From contig NC_064037.1 of assembly GCF_932526225.1 (NCBI RefSeq), positions 16,306,601 to 16,370,600 of the forward strand: a stretch of DNA of 64,000 nt, read 5' to 3'. Origin of the DNA: Nematostella vectensis. Lineage: Eukaryota > Cnidaria > Anthozoa > Actiniaria > Edwardsiidae. Made by a program: the position numbers and the translations under genes. The notes beneath the pieces were generated by a model that was given only the letters and a program-made list of their open reading frames with translations, ran no database searches and had not been told where the DNA came from. Shown in pieces: positions 35,412 to 47,490 of this stretch; the first letter of the stretch is position 1; each line of letters starts with the position of its first letter.

Positions 35412-36883
35412 CACGCATGTACCTCTAGAGGAAGACATAGAGGAAGAAGTGTGAAGAAGGCATAAAATAGTAAGATGAATAGAGGCAAAAGATAGCATGA
35501 ATGGTTGGAAACTTAAAGTGGCAGGGATAAAGTAAAGGGCACAGAAGAAATAGACGTGTGTGAAAAAATAGAGTATAAATACTCAAACCCAGAGATGGCA
35601 CTGAGACAGAATCGAATCATCGAAAAGCCGGCAGCACAATGATATTCTTCACTTCACAGTGATATTTGTAAATATGTACATCTTCATTGTTTGACGCAGT
35701 AACTAGTTTCCACGAAGGACAGCACTGTTCTTGCCCTGTGGCCACTAGTAACTTGTCAGCGAATGGACGGCTAGCGTCTTGTAATTTCTTCTATAGGGTA
35801 GTCCTTAATATATTTTAATGTCTTGACGGAGTTTCCAATATTTTATAAACCATTTCCAGTTTCTCGCTTGTGTGATTCTTATTTCTGTAAGTTGATATTT
35901 TTTGCAACAGATCCATACTTATAGCATTTTGTCTGGGTTAATAAAGGTGTATCTCCTTTATGGTGGTGATGATAAGGTGCATCACCTTAATGGCGGTAAT
36001 GATAAGGTGCATCACCATCATGATGAACAATGCTATTAAGGGTGACAGGGCCATGTTGTAAGTCTTATCTTTCTATCTGACAATCACTAATAAAACGTGT
36101 TTTAAAACCTTGAAGGGTTCGCAATTCAGAAGTCCAAACAAGTTATTCACCAGTCCCACTCTATTTTAACGGTGTGGTACCAGAGGGCTCTTGAAGACGA
36201 AATATCGTATGTAGACTAATTGACTACTGCTGTTATATTTGAAGCATGTTTTTTTTTAACCAGGTCACCAATAATACGTCCATTTTGAGGATTTTTAAAC
36301 TCATGTCTGTGCTCTTGTGTTGAATGTATCAGAAACCTGGGAATATCTTATTGTAATAGAAAAGATAGTATTCTCTTGTACCAGGAAAAGGGAGGGAGGG
36401 TTCAACCCTAAGGAAGGTTGGGTTCAACAGCAGTTTCTATATCAAAATTTGCGCAAGTCACAAGTATTGATGACATAAATGACAGATTATTTGAGGTTTC
36501 TAGTCAGGAGGGACAATTTTCTGTAAAAAAAAAAAATAGTCGAAACGCCCTGAGGGGTAGCATTCGGGGAAAACTCCTCGAACTCCCCCCCCCCCCCTCC
36601 CCCACTAGTAGATAGGGCGAGCCATGTGATTTTCGCTAGAATTTCCCCGCCCGGGTATGTGCTCTTGGAACTCGGCGCAGACAAGACGAAGTCCGCGCCG
36701 GTAAAAAGCAACCGGTATCCCTGTGCTTTCAGGCAGCGGCTTGCCTAGTACAAGGAGGCGCACGCATGGTGATTTCGCGCCAAATTGAAGCCATTTCTAT
36801 TTTTCGCCAAAATTTCATTCGTACTGTTCAAGACAGTCGTTATTTCGTACAAAAGTCTAATAATACAGAAAAAAAACGTGAAT
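35412..36883. other. Zinc-finger 3' UTR and RPA2 upstream region
   Basis: Candidate polyadenylation signals AATAAA occur at 35940 and 36089. A poly-C tract lies near 36585. The last stretch before 36884 should contain the RPA2 promoter. I see no further gene. Confidence 0.55.
36089..36094 (+). terminator. Candidate polyadenylation signal of the zinc-finger gene
   Basis: AATAAA about 790 bp after the stop codon. Another AATAAA lies at 35940, so which is used is not known. Confidence 0.4.
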
Positions 36884-39800
36884 ATGTGGAACGATGGAGG
36901 TGAGAGGTTAAAGTAAATCTTTTTTATATCGGAAAACATGGCAATATTCCCGAGGAAACAGCATGGAAACCCAAAGCAACTTCAATCGAACACGAACTGA
37001 GATCTATTACGAATTTTATAGTTGACATGAAGTTTTCCTTATGATAATTATGAATTATGCCTATGTTAAAGTGTAAAGCACTCGAGTGCAGAATTTCGAT
37101 CTATTTGTGCAAATAACAGGGTATCTGGAAGGGCTGTTCTCCCTGCCTGAATAAATTTTGGAAGGGAGGGCGAATCAACTCAATTTTATGCTATTTTCTC
37201 GCCACGAGAGCGGTCATCTCCTTGGAAATTACTTGTTAATCTTTTGGGTATCTCAGATTTTTTTCTAAATTCATATTTTGAGTGATTCGTAATGCTCTAG
37301 TACTTATAAAATTGCTGTAAAAGTTCCACTGTGATATGTATTCCATAACTGATAATATTATTATTATACATTGTATTATTCCAGGTCAATTTGGTGGTGG
37401 CGGATACCAGGTAGATCTCTGTGCCTTTTTTAACTGCACCCCTCTTTGACTAAATCCTTTAATCCCTCCCCTTCCCTCTAACTCATGAATCAGTATTTTG
37501 ATTTATCTTTTAAGAAAGCAATCTTTAGTGATATCTGAATAAAAGAATATCACCATATTGATATATCTTTTGGACAAATTTGTGCCGCAAGATTTTAACT
37601 TTCAAATCATATGTAGCAGTCTAAGCAAGCAATTTTAATCGAACTGTTGTACAGTATAAAGTAATAACATGAGAACAAAACTGAAAACAAGACTCTAGGA
37701 TATGTACTTTTTGCATTAAAATATATGTTTTAAAACCCACAATTTAGTGGGTCGTTATTTATGCTTATGTCATCTTTTACTCTTTTAATTTATAGTACCG
37801 ACATTGTACCCGTGACATTGACCCAACTACTCTGTACAGAAAAAGAAACTATATCACATTATTTTCTAGTCAATGAACACAAGCGCCAGCTTTGGAGGTG
37901 GTGGATTTCTGCAGGACAATCAGTTTGGCTCCCCGTCAGCAGGCTCACAGGAGAAGAAGGTGATCCAGAAATTGGTGATGCCCTGAATCTTATCCCAATA
38001 TACTCTCTATATACTATCTATAATTCCTTTTGTTGTGTTTCATTGTCTTGCTCTCAAATTAGACACGTAAGCCAACCATGCTTGGTTATGATTCATGATG
38101 CCCTATCAGCATTCTAATGATTCATGATTCCCTATCAGTGTTTTAATTATTCATGATTCCCTATCAGTGCTCTAATGATTCATGATTCCCTATCAGCGTT
38201 CTAATAGACGCCAGTCTGTGATTCCCTGCACTATCCGGCAATTGAACAGTGCTGTCTACCAGCAGGCAGAAGATGTGTTCACACTTGGGAACATAGAGTT
38301 ATCTCAGGTTTGTTTATAGTTGAAATATTTGGACTTCTAAATAATTGGGATTTGATCCTGGTGTCACTAAAATGCTGCCCTCTTTTGTTATATGATATTT
38401 GCAAGTTAGTTTTTTTTTTCGAAACACTAGGTGTCTTTTATTGGAGTCATACGTAGTGCAGAGGAGGCATCAACTAATGTGGTATATCATGTGAATGACA
38501 TGACGGGGGAAGACATTGTTGTCAAGAAGTGGGCGAATGACAACGAGGTAACCTCTCTTTCTATTTTTACTCTTTACCATAAGTTGAAATAGATACGAAT
38601 CAATGACTTGTACCAGGGAAGTGTAAGGAGATGGAATGGCAACTGCATAAATTAAACAATTTCTCACATTCTATGTTCATTTCGCTTCGTTAATTTGAGT
38701 TTTTGAAATTGATGTGGACTTTTATGCATCGATTGTCTAATATGATATTTTACACACAATTAATAGGTCGATGGCAATATACCTAAAGCTTTCAAATTTA
38801 AAAATTGGGACGTGCTAAAGATAGTTTTAATGGAAAAATGTGTACCCATGCTTGTAGTGTGAGTTTTCCTGCGATCTGCTTTGTTGTCGTGCGGCTGGGC
38901 CCTATAGAGCATCAAAATCTGTGTATTGCTTGTTGAATTTCAATATTTTACACACAAAAGACAAAATAAATCGATGGCAATATACATAGCTTCTACATCT
39001 AAAAATCGGGGCTTGCTAGAGAGTGTTTTCAAGGCAAAATGTGTACCGATGCTTGTAGTGAAAGGCGCTAAACAAACATTTCAAACTGCTGTAGCCAATC
39101 AGAGTGCACCATTCACCTTTAATATATTCAGTTGCGATTCCATCTTTTTACATTTCCCTGCTTGTACTAAGAAGTCATATGATACTTTTCGTGGCAAATT
39201 CGCGCCAAAATTAACCCAGAAATGACTGTGACTGTCACGACAAAGAGCAACAAAGAGATATCTTTATTTCAAAGAAAATAAACCTTTTCTGTCAAAGAAA
39301 CTTTCTGGCTGATTTGTAAGTGCTGAATAAGTTGCTTTTTGTCGTTATTTTGCAACTAAAAGCCGAAGCATGCGTGACTTTGCCACCCAAAAAGTCACAT
39401 GATCTCTTAGTGCAAGTCACCTATTATGATACTCTTCCTGTTTACCAGGAAACAGAGCAAGAAAGAGAGAGAAGGGCGGCATGCAGGTATGTTCTATACT
39501 ATTCTACAGCCAGGATATGTAACCCAAACAGACTTCAAAACATCATAGAATGAAATTAGTTATATGCATACAACCTAAATGGATGCTATTACTTTAAGTA
39601 AATTTAATAAATCCTCAACAAAATGTATGACTTACTACCATTCTTTAGTAAATAATATCGAGCATCAAAATATTGGCTTGATACAAACATAAATAAAGAT
39701 CCCAAACCAGTTCATGTTGAAATTAGGAAAATGACCTCTTGCACCTTTGTATTTGAACTTGTTATTTGCAGAGAGAACACTTACGTTCATGTAGTTGGAA

Positions 39801-41627
39801 ATCTGAAATGGTTCAAAGAGAGCAAGTCTCTCATTGCATTCAGCCTGATGCCTTTGGAGGATTTTAACCAATTGACCTGTCACATATTGGAAGTCATGCA
39901 AGCTCATCTTGCACTTCAAAAGGTCAGCTTTCATATCTCAGTGGTGGATATTTCTATCCCCTCCCCCCTCAAACTGGAATCTAATAGTATAGTATTGGAG
40001 TTGAAATAAAATGTTTATACATTACACCAAATATTTGTTCTTTGGATGTTAAAACCTTTTAATGTTAATACTTGTTTTCTTTTGTATCTTAAAACCTGTT
40101 TTTGAATGTTGAAACTTGTTCTTTGTATGTTAACATTTGTTCTTTAAATGTATTAAACTTATTCTTTGAATGTCGTAGCTTGTTTTTTAAATATTGAAAC
40201 TTGTTATTTGAATTTTGAAACTTGTTATTTGAATGACAAAACTTGCTTTTTGAATGTTGAAACATGCTCTTTGAATGACGAAACATGCTCTTTGAATGTT
40301 GAAACATGCTCTTTGAATGTTGAAACATGCTCTTTGAAGGTTGAAACATGCTTTTTGAATGACAAAACATGCTCTTTAAATGTTAAAACATGCTTTTTGA
40401 ATGACGAAACATGCTCTTTGAATATGGAAACATGCTCTTTGAGTAACGAAACATGTTCTTTAGATGTTTCCTTTCCTTCAGATGCCAGAGCTGAGTGATG
40501 GCCCTGTACCAATGTCCTCCACAATGGTCACCCCGGCAAAAGACACTAGTAGTTTTAATGCTGGAGGTGGTGGATATGCTGGCCTCACAGGTTTGGACAA
40601 ACAGGTATCATCGCCAACATTGTCCACACTCTATAATACTTTTTCAAGTATGAATAGGGCTCAGGAAATTTGTAAAAAAGGCTGAGTAAATGAGGACCTT
40701 TGAAAATGCAAAAAAGTTGTTGCCATTGAATATTATTAGATGAACATTGGGGAAATTTGTATCTAAAATTTTTAGCTTAGATGTTGTGCTGTGCAATCAG
40801 TTAAAGTTTTTAAATAGGGCCATTTGTTGTAGAACAGTTTAACATCAAAATATGTTCTTTCTATAAATGAATAATATTGATTTATTCATTTACAACCCCC
40901 ACATGTGTTATAAAATGATCCTTAGTCTCATTTTAATTTTGACAGGTTCATGATTTGATATCAAGTAGTACAAACGAAGAAGGAGTCAGCATATCCATGC
41001 TCAGGCAAAAACTCAAGGCTGTACCAGAACAGAAAATCAGGTATGTATAGCTTGCTCAGGCAAAAACTCAAGGCTGTACCAGAACAGAAAATCAGGTATG
41101 TATAGCTTGCTCAGGCAAAAACTCAAGGCTGTACCAGAACAGAAAATCAGGTATGTATAGCTTGATTTGAACCAATGGATTTGCCTTCTTAAAAATGTTC
41201 AACCTGGAATCATAAGCAACTTGTCAAGAACGAATTGTTAACAACCATAGTCTTTTAAGCTTTTCTAAAATGTAATAAGCTGCTGTTATTAAAGCCACAT
41301 TGTCACCAGTTTACTCCGGAGGTCTGACAGAAACCTCAACAGTTAAAAAACAAAAGAATCCGAGATATTTAACAGGCCATCCGCTCTAAATTATCAATCA
41401 CATCCCCAAAGAAACTTCCAATAGACACACTGCTTTCAATATTTTGAAATATTTTTCATGTTTTCCGTTAAAAATCATAGGATATTGTTAGGTAATCGAC
41501 CGGAAGTAGCGGCTTTAATCAGTTTGTGTTCCTCTACAGAACTGCTGTGGAAACCCTAAGTAATGAAGGTCATATCTACTCCACAATTGATGATGAACAC
41601 TATAAATCTACAGACAGTTTCTCGTAA
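36884..41627 (+). CDS. RPA2: Replication protein A 32-kDa subunit (RPA2), 10 exons, 278 aa
   Basis: The middle subunit of the heterotrimeric single-strand DNA-binding protein needed in replication, repair and checkpoint signalling in the nucleus. Exons: 36884-36899, 37385-37410, 37870-37959, 38215-38307, 38431-38547, 39449-39486, 39772-39922, 40482-40604, 40946-41040, 41540-41627; they sum to 837 nt in consistent phase. The protein starts [14 protein letters not shown], like the MWNS/Gly-Ser N-terminus of animal RPA2, which ATR-family kinases phosphorylate. An OB-fold follows (about 45-185; [53 protein letters not shown]). A Gly-rich linker leads to the C-terminal winged helix ([20 protein letters not shown]). 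Human RPA2 is 270 residues. The 16-nt first exon is supported by phase and family N-terminus. It converges on syntenin 0.7 kb downstream. Confidence 0.96.
38090..38214. repeat. ~29-bp tandem repeat running into the RPA2 exon 4 acceptor
   Basis: Four copies of CATGATTCCCTATCAG plus 13 bases end at the acceptor. The exon itself begins TCTGTGATTCCC, similar to the unit. Each unit ends in a CTATCAG acceptor-like word, so the array may be a multiplied 3' splice-site region. Confidence 0.8.
38766..39065. repeat. Diverged ~203-bp direct duplication in RPA2 intron 5
   Basis: TCGATGGCAATATACCTAAA at 38766 and TCGATGGCAATATACATAGC at 38971 start two related stretches of about 100 bp that both end TACC(C/G)ATGCTTGTAGTG. 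They could be two remnants of one element. Confidence 0.7.
40040..40470. repeat. 21-bp minisatellite before RPA2 exon 8
   Basis: About twenty units of TGTTGAAACATGCTCTTTGA plus one base, more diverged at the left end, stop about 12 bases before the acceptor at 40480-40481. Open frames through it on both strands are artefacts. Confidence 0.93.
40999..41163 (+). repeat. Triplicated RPA2 exon 9 end with its splice donor (55 bp x 3)
   Basis: Three identical or near-identical 55-bp copies. The first comprises the last 42 bases of exon 9 plus the first 13 bases of intron 9 (ATCAG|GTATGTATAG). Copies 2 and 3 lie in the intron and each carry a complete donor. Reading past the first donor meets TAG at once. 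Confidence 0.97.
41289..41518. mobile_element. TTAA-flanked MITE, copy 2 (reverse orientation)
   Basis: Same family as 27310-27574: TTAA borders, the end CATTGTCACCAGTTTACT and shared interior words such as GGCCATCCGCTCTAAATTAT. It lies in the last RPA2 intron, 21 bp before exon 10, so its right end overlaps the likely branch-point region. Confidence 0.88.
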
Positions 41628-42339
41628 ACAGCGGCAGTGCATGAAGACATTGTATCGAATGAGTATACAACACTAGGATGGCATTATGGAAACCAGTGAC
41701 TATTCAGTAGTAGGGTATCATGGCAAACAGTGACAATACTTCAGGATGGTATCATGGAATCCAGTGCCTTTAAACTGGAAGTAACATCCCCTCTTTTGGT
41801 AACCAGAAAATATTTTTTGTAGTAAAAAAAAATTGACACTAAATATGCCAGCTAGAACAAGTCCAAAGTAATGTATCTTTTGCATGACTCTGGAAAAGCA
41901 ATAATCTATTGTATATCTACAGTAACCAGGCATGCTTCAACAATATTTTGTCAAGTTTACTAGAAAATAAGCATTAATACATTTTTTTTATCTATTGGGG
42001 TGGCATAATAATACTTGTTAATCAGGTTATTATTCTATGATGTAATTATAGACTATATACAATTGTTTCTAATATGCACTAACACTTCAAATAAATTCAT
42101 GTTTTGTAAGAATCAATGTTTGACCATTATATGTAACATGAATAAAATTTAGATTACAAATGTTCTGTTGGGGGTTAATACAGCTGGAAATACCCAAAAT
42201 GGTCTGTCAATCACAAACATAACTATGGCAGTGGTAAAAGTTACTTCCCCATGTCAACTCTACTTCATTTTGCTATTTAAAGCTTTGAGCTACTGAATTG
42301 CCTGGAGATTTATCCCAGGTGTTGGATCATTATTGTTAA
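41628..42339. other. Convergent 3' regions of RPA2 and syntenin
   Basis: No gene. Candidate plus-strand polyadenylation signals (AATAAA) at 42090 and 42141 would serve RPA2, in which case its 3' UTR reaches to within 200-250 bp of the syntenin stop codon. Confidence 0.6.
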
Positions 42340-45300
42340 TTAAACATCTGGGATGGAGTGGTCCATAGCTTTCTTGACAAGACTACCAGCCATACTGAAA
42401 AAGAAAAAAAAAGATCAGCATGTCTGGTCTGATAATGGCTGGTACAAATGAGACATCTGTTGTTTGTAAGTACAGTACAGTGGATAATTCAAATTCCCAG
42501 ATAGAACAAACTGTTCCCCAAACTCAAGGGTTTCAATGAATGCAATAAAAGAATTCCTTTATGCATTGCACAACAAAGAGAAAAAATACAAGCATTTGAA
42601 AATGGAAATCACTCCCCAAATGTAGTAAAAATATTCTCCTTATGGAAGGGTTGACCATGAAACAGGTATGTTGAAAAAAAATATTTTTCTTACCATTTCA
42701 TTATGTGCTCACAGATGAAGCTTGGGATGATGGTTAGGGTGACAGATCTGTCTGATTTCTCCAGGATTGTCTTGATCTCAGAGTCCTTAAACAAAAGGGA
42801 ATAACCACTTAAAATGCTGTTAAATAGAAAAGCCACTTAAAATAGTGTTTAATTAAATACTGCATCTAGCAGTGGCAAGTCCTACCTTGAGTCCGACTAC
42901 ATTCTGTCCATTGACCTCTATCAAGTGATGTTCAATAAGCAAGCCATTCCTAAGAACAAATTTGTTTTATTAGGGTGTGCATTATAATGTGAGGCCAGCT
43001 AAGCTTAAATTGCCTGCACTGAGAAAAAAGTGAAATACAGTATGAGTACGCTTATTTCAATAAAGTTTGGCAGAGGGTGGTCTTATATGACCCATTAGCT
43101 TTACCTTGCGGCAGATGTTTCTTTGGCAATCTGTGTGATTTTTCCATTCTTGAAAACAAATCCTACGTGTCCAGTGCTGTCCTTCTGGAGCACAATAGTT
43201 CTCTCAAACGGTCTGAAATAAAGTTGTCAAAGACATTTAAGAAAACAAAAAAGCACTCAAATCTTACGACAAGTTTTTACCTGTCTCGGACAGCAAACAC
43301 CACTCGTTGAGGGGAGGCATTCTTGAGTCTCTTCATGGCCTTGTCAGTATCAAAGCCAGCCATGTTCTCGCCATCAATCTGTAGGATCTGATCTCCAAAC
43401 CGCAATCCTCCCAGGGCTGCAGGAGAATCCTTGTGTACAAATGCAACAAAGATACCCTTGTTGACAGCACGCACTCTTAAACCAAGCTTTCCCTCATTGT
43501 CCTTGCATAGGATGACCTCACGAACACCGCCCTTGATCTCTGCACGGCGGAGATTCAAGTTATTCGAGCCAGTTACAGGTGCAACGATCCCACTCGTCCC
43601 AGTGCCAGGGGTGGCAAGAGCTTGGCCAGCACTTGGGACGATGGCCATCTTTACAGGAGAAAAACAAGAAATGTCAGTTATAGGCCAAGACTGATTCCAC
43701 TTGGCGAGACATTGATTATTCCGGATATCACTAAAACCGAATTCAATTGTTTAATTATACAATGATTCAGTAAAACACACTTTCTCAAAAACAAAATTTA
43801 TTCCTGATTTGCCTAAAGCCTGCCACTTCTCACAATTGAATCTTCAGGCCCTAGGCCCAAAATGCATTGTGCATATTGAATCACTTGTCTGCTAGCTGAT
43901 TATTCACTTATTAGCTAGCTGATAAGTGAAGACCCTCAGATTGGGTGATTCTCAAAATAAAGCATGCACTTTTAGCCAATCAGAATCAACATAGTGAGTA
44001 CAATGTATAATACACACACATAAAGGAATATTACATATGTATTGAGTACAATGTATAATACACACACCCAAAGGAATATTACATATGTATTGAGTACAAT
44101 GTATAATACACACACCCAAAGGAATATTACATATGTATTGAGTACAATGTATAATACACACACCCAAAGGAATATTACATATGTATTGAGTACAATGTTA
44201 ATACACACACCCAAAGGAATATTACATATGTATTGAGTACAATGTATAATACACACACCCAAAGGAATATTACATATGTATTGAGTACAATGTATAATAC
44301 ACACACACAAAGGAATATTACATATGTATTGAGTACAATGTATAATACACACACAAAGGAATATTACATGTATTCATGGGGTACTTACGTAGTTAGGGAC
44401 ATGTTGCCTGACTGTTTCTTCGGTGACCTCTATGCCCATGTAGTCAGAGAGGGATGGATAAAGGCTGCTGTGACCTGGTGCGGCAGATGCACTTGGCATA
44501 CCTTGAGGTGGCTAAGGTCAAGAGACAAAATATTAGTTCAGGGTACAAGTTATGCTTTCATGCATACATTAATATCATTAGATATCAATATTTTGATAAT
44601 ATCACCAGCAATTGCAATACCTTATGCTATATCTATAATTGCAAATACGGATCTTGGGTGTTTTAAAACTCAAGAGAACAGGTATTACTTGTTTTTCTTT
44701 TTATCAATATTAAGAGATATGGTTCCATGGTGACAAAGTCCAAAAGACTACATTAAATGTTGGAATTAGGATACACTTTTTTTTTTTATAAAAACGTCTA
44801 GTTTTCACTTGAGATCTTGAGAGCCTCGGCATGCTCTTTTATCAGGTTCTTAAAATTTGATGAAATCTCAGGCGGGACGTTCTTATAAAAAAGGTTCTTA
44901 TAAATAAGAGTTCTTATAAATAATGTTTGATGGACTTACTCCTGCGATGGCTTGGTGCTGAGCTTGCATATGCTGGGCCTAGAAACAAGATTCACATAAC
45001 AGCTAAATCAACTAGGTCAATCAAAATATGAGATTATTAGAAAACTGACTTTTTTGCAGTTTTGTGTCTTGTGCTAGCAGAGAGAGACACCTATTTCTTG
45101 GTGTGGAATCAACAAGCACAATTTGAGCATATTTTGGGACGGGAATCGAAAGCTAACTCTTTCTATGCATTGCAAATTCTACTAAAAACAGCTTACTCTC
45201 CTTATTTGAAACGAGACCTTGAGAATTACTAGATGTAACTTAAACATTAACTTTTGTCGTAGGGAACGGGAAGTTGATATTTCACCAAGATCTGCTCAAA

Positions 45301-45403
45301 AATAAGAATACACTCAGTAAAAAAACAAATATAAGGCGCTTTCTACCTGTGCTTGGGCCATCTGATCGACTTTCATATCTTCTAGGGATGGATAAAGCGA
45401 CAT
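42340..45403 (-). CDS. SDCBP: Syntenin (syndecan-binding tandem-PDZ adaptor), 8 exons, 301 aa
   Basis: A cytosolic scaffold that binds syndecan and other membrane-protein tails and phosphoinositides, and works with ALIX in endosomal sorting and exosome formation (family knowledge). Exons in transcript order: 45403-45347, 44978-44940, 44511-44389, 43648-43281, 43212-43105, 42949-42886, 42785-42694, 42394-42340; 906 nt, consistent phase. Two LYPSL motifs (residues 3-7 and 49-53) match the ALIX-binding LYPxL motifs of vertebrate syntenin. A short Gln/Ala-rich insert ([13 protein letters not shown]) forms exon 2. PDZ1 spans about 115-196 (GKLGLRV loop) and PDZ2 about 198-273 (GHVGFVF loop). The C-terminus ends in DHSIPDV. 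Human syntenin-1 has 298 residues, so length and architecture are ordinary. It points away from the carbonic anhydrase gene, 2.1 kb between starts. Confidence 0.97.
43990..44372. repeat. 48-bp minisatellite starting just inside the syntenin exon 3 donor
   Basis: Seven to eight copies of a 48-bp unit containing AAAGGAATATTACATATGTA. On the minus strand the first, degenerate copy begins within about five bases of the exon 3 donor (44388). Open frames across it in several phases are artefacts, since 48 is divisible by three. Confidence 0.93.
44785..44935. mobile_element. MITE fragment, TTCTTATAAAAAAGG family
   Basis: Words such as GTTCTTATAAAAAAGGTTCTT and TGAGATCTTGAGAGCCTCGG match, in reverse orientation, the element at 49376-49720. 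The end is decayed into short repeats of GTTCTTATAAATAA. It lies in syntenin intron 2. Confidence 0.65.
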
Positions 45404-47490
45404 TTTGATGATTTCTTGTTCAAAATCGTACGTACGACGCGAAGTTTTAGCTTCAATGTTTGTGTGAGACACTTGCGAAACTAGCTTATATCGCTGACTC
45501 GAAGGATGCTGCGGAGGGCTATTTTTAGATGCGCTACGTAATGTTCGTCTCCTCACGTGATTTCATTGACGTCTAATGCACAAATACGGCTCTAATCTCC
45601 TTATATGGGGCAAGCACAACTGATTACGAAAGCGCCATTTTTGCCCAAAGAGCAAGGGCGGGAGGAACAGATTTTGCCAGGCCTCTAAAAAATAACCGAA
45701 TCCTCTCCGCTGGAATTTTTTTTGTCTTGTCATTTGCGAAGAGCCAAGACCCGAACAAGTCACACAGGCGCACTTAAAGTTTTATATAAAGGGATTAAAT
45801 TTGGGAAACTGGAATTCTGGATTGCGAGAATGCATGCAGTCCAAAGGCAGGGGTCAGACAACCTCGTTTCCAGGGCCCTCTCCCTTTCCTGTCATTTGGG
45901 TCGGCGGGCGGGAAATGGCCCTGGGATCGGCAACTGCGTTCTACGTGTTGATTGGTCCGCGGCTAAAAGGCTGTGCAAATTTTGCAGCTCAAACTTCAAA
46001 ATAAAAAAAACCTTTAAAAGAAAAAGTCGACTGGTTTCTTTCCAAAGACCTTCTCAATTGAATAAAGATTGTCATAAACACGTTATTCTCTTCTGATTTA
46101 GCCTGCAATACAGGCGTTAACCCGGTGTTTTTATAGCGAAAAACCGGCCTCGAGCGATTCTTAGCCGCCATCTTCGAGTTTGAGCAAAAATGAAGAGAAC
46201 GAGGGGAGGGGGCGGGGAAGGAGAGGGAGAGAAGAAACAGAAAACAGAAACAGAAAACTTGCAGGTCATCCAAAGGAATTGATTAGTTTCCTTATACCGC
46301 GTTTGACAAAAACGACAATTTTTGGCTAAATTTTCTTGATATGAGTCAGTTGCTTGCAGGATTTCTTTTTTCAAAATCACCACCACCTCCCCCCTCAAAA
46401 GTCAAATGATCCGCCCCTAAGGACGACTGTGCCTGAGTATACATTTGTTTTTGTTAAAAATATTTTTCTGTATAAAGGGAAATTGTCCAAGGTATAAATC
46501 ATTGTTTGTATATCGTTGTGGGGATTTGCATGCTTCACCACTGTTTAGTTTATTTCAATTTGTTCCTGTTATTCTGATAATAAATTGTATCGGTTAAACC
46601 AACTGTTGTCTTTTATATATAAGACAGTTATAAAGTATTAAATACATTTGTCATTAGGCTTATTTTAGTCTGTATTTAAAAGTATGGCTCCTAAAAAATT
46701 CAGGGTCCCCCTTTAGAGGACCGTTTTTTTTTTTCGGACCCCCCCATTTGGTGGTTAAAAATTTTCGGACCCTCCCCCTCAATATCTTCCCTCCCCCCTC
46801 GCGGTGTATTTAATGAACACTCTCTTAGCCAAAATAAAAGCTGAAAACGGCAAAAATCTTATCTAGGGAGTTAAGATATAATTTTGGCATTATAACAAGT
46901 AGTTAGAAAGCATGTTTGATTTTGAGGTATTATTGCAAAGGAAGTTACAATCTGCCTGAGATGGGTACCCTGTGGTGTTTACAAAAGAGCATACTTGCAA
47001 TCTTGGTCCCGAAATGATGCGGCGTGCACATTCGAGGGACAAGCCTAGGCCTATTTTAGATTTTAAATTAGTCCATGACGGTGCTCCGTTCGTCGAACAT
47101 CGTTTTTTGCCGGCTCTCCTTTTCCCCTTCCACAGGGATCCCGAAAATCCGGAGAGCCGGCTAATAATTCAGCAATTTTACCCTTGCGTTACGCGTGACG
47201 TCACGTATCCTTTTCCCAGGAAATAGGCTTTTTTATGAAGAAAAAAACCAACGTCTGTCTAAAGTGTAACTGCAAGCCTCAAGTAAATTGATTACGGAAC
47301 CTGTCATGCTTGTACTGTATGGATAAACCCCCGCGTTTGCTTTAGTCACGCGCTCTTGTATACATAATAGCTCGCGCTCACAGTTGTGTTGACCATTTCG
47401 TTCACCTGGTCAACTAAGCGTGTGAGCAGCTCCTCAGAGGCTAGAAACTATTCTTTCCTCTCCTCTGCACAAGCCTTGGCTCCAAACTAG
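45404..47490. other. Divergent promoter interval between syntenin and carbonic anhydrase
   Basis: No supportable exon. It contains transposon-like scraps: GATCCGCCCCTAAGG near 46408 (same word type as at 4423), a short perfect 11-bp stem (GCCGGCTCTCC / GGAGAGCCGGC) at about 47108-47160, and low-complexity pyrimidine runs near 46730-46800. Promoters of both genes should lie at its two ends. Confidence 0.5.

Noticed and set aside
36884-36899. Doubt about a 16-nt first coding exon of RPA2
   Set aside because: Phase, donor consensus and the family-typical MWN start all agree, so it was kept in the model.
40089-40524. ORFs with repeats such as CFLNVET and FKEHVST
   Set aside because: Artefacts of the 21-bp minisatellite in an RPA2 intron.
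43952-44352. Cys/Ile-rich ORFs on both strands
   Set aside because: Artefacts of the 48-bp minisatellite in syntenin intron 3.
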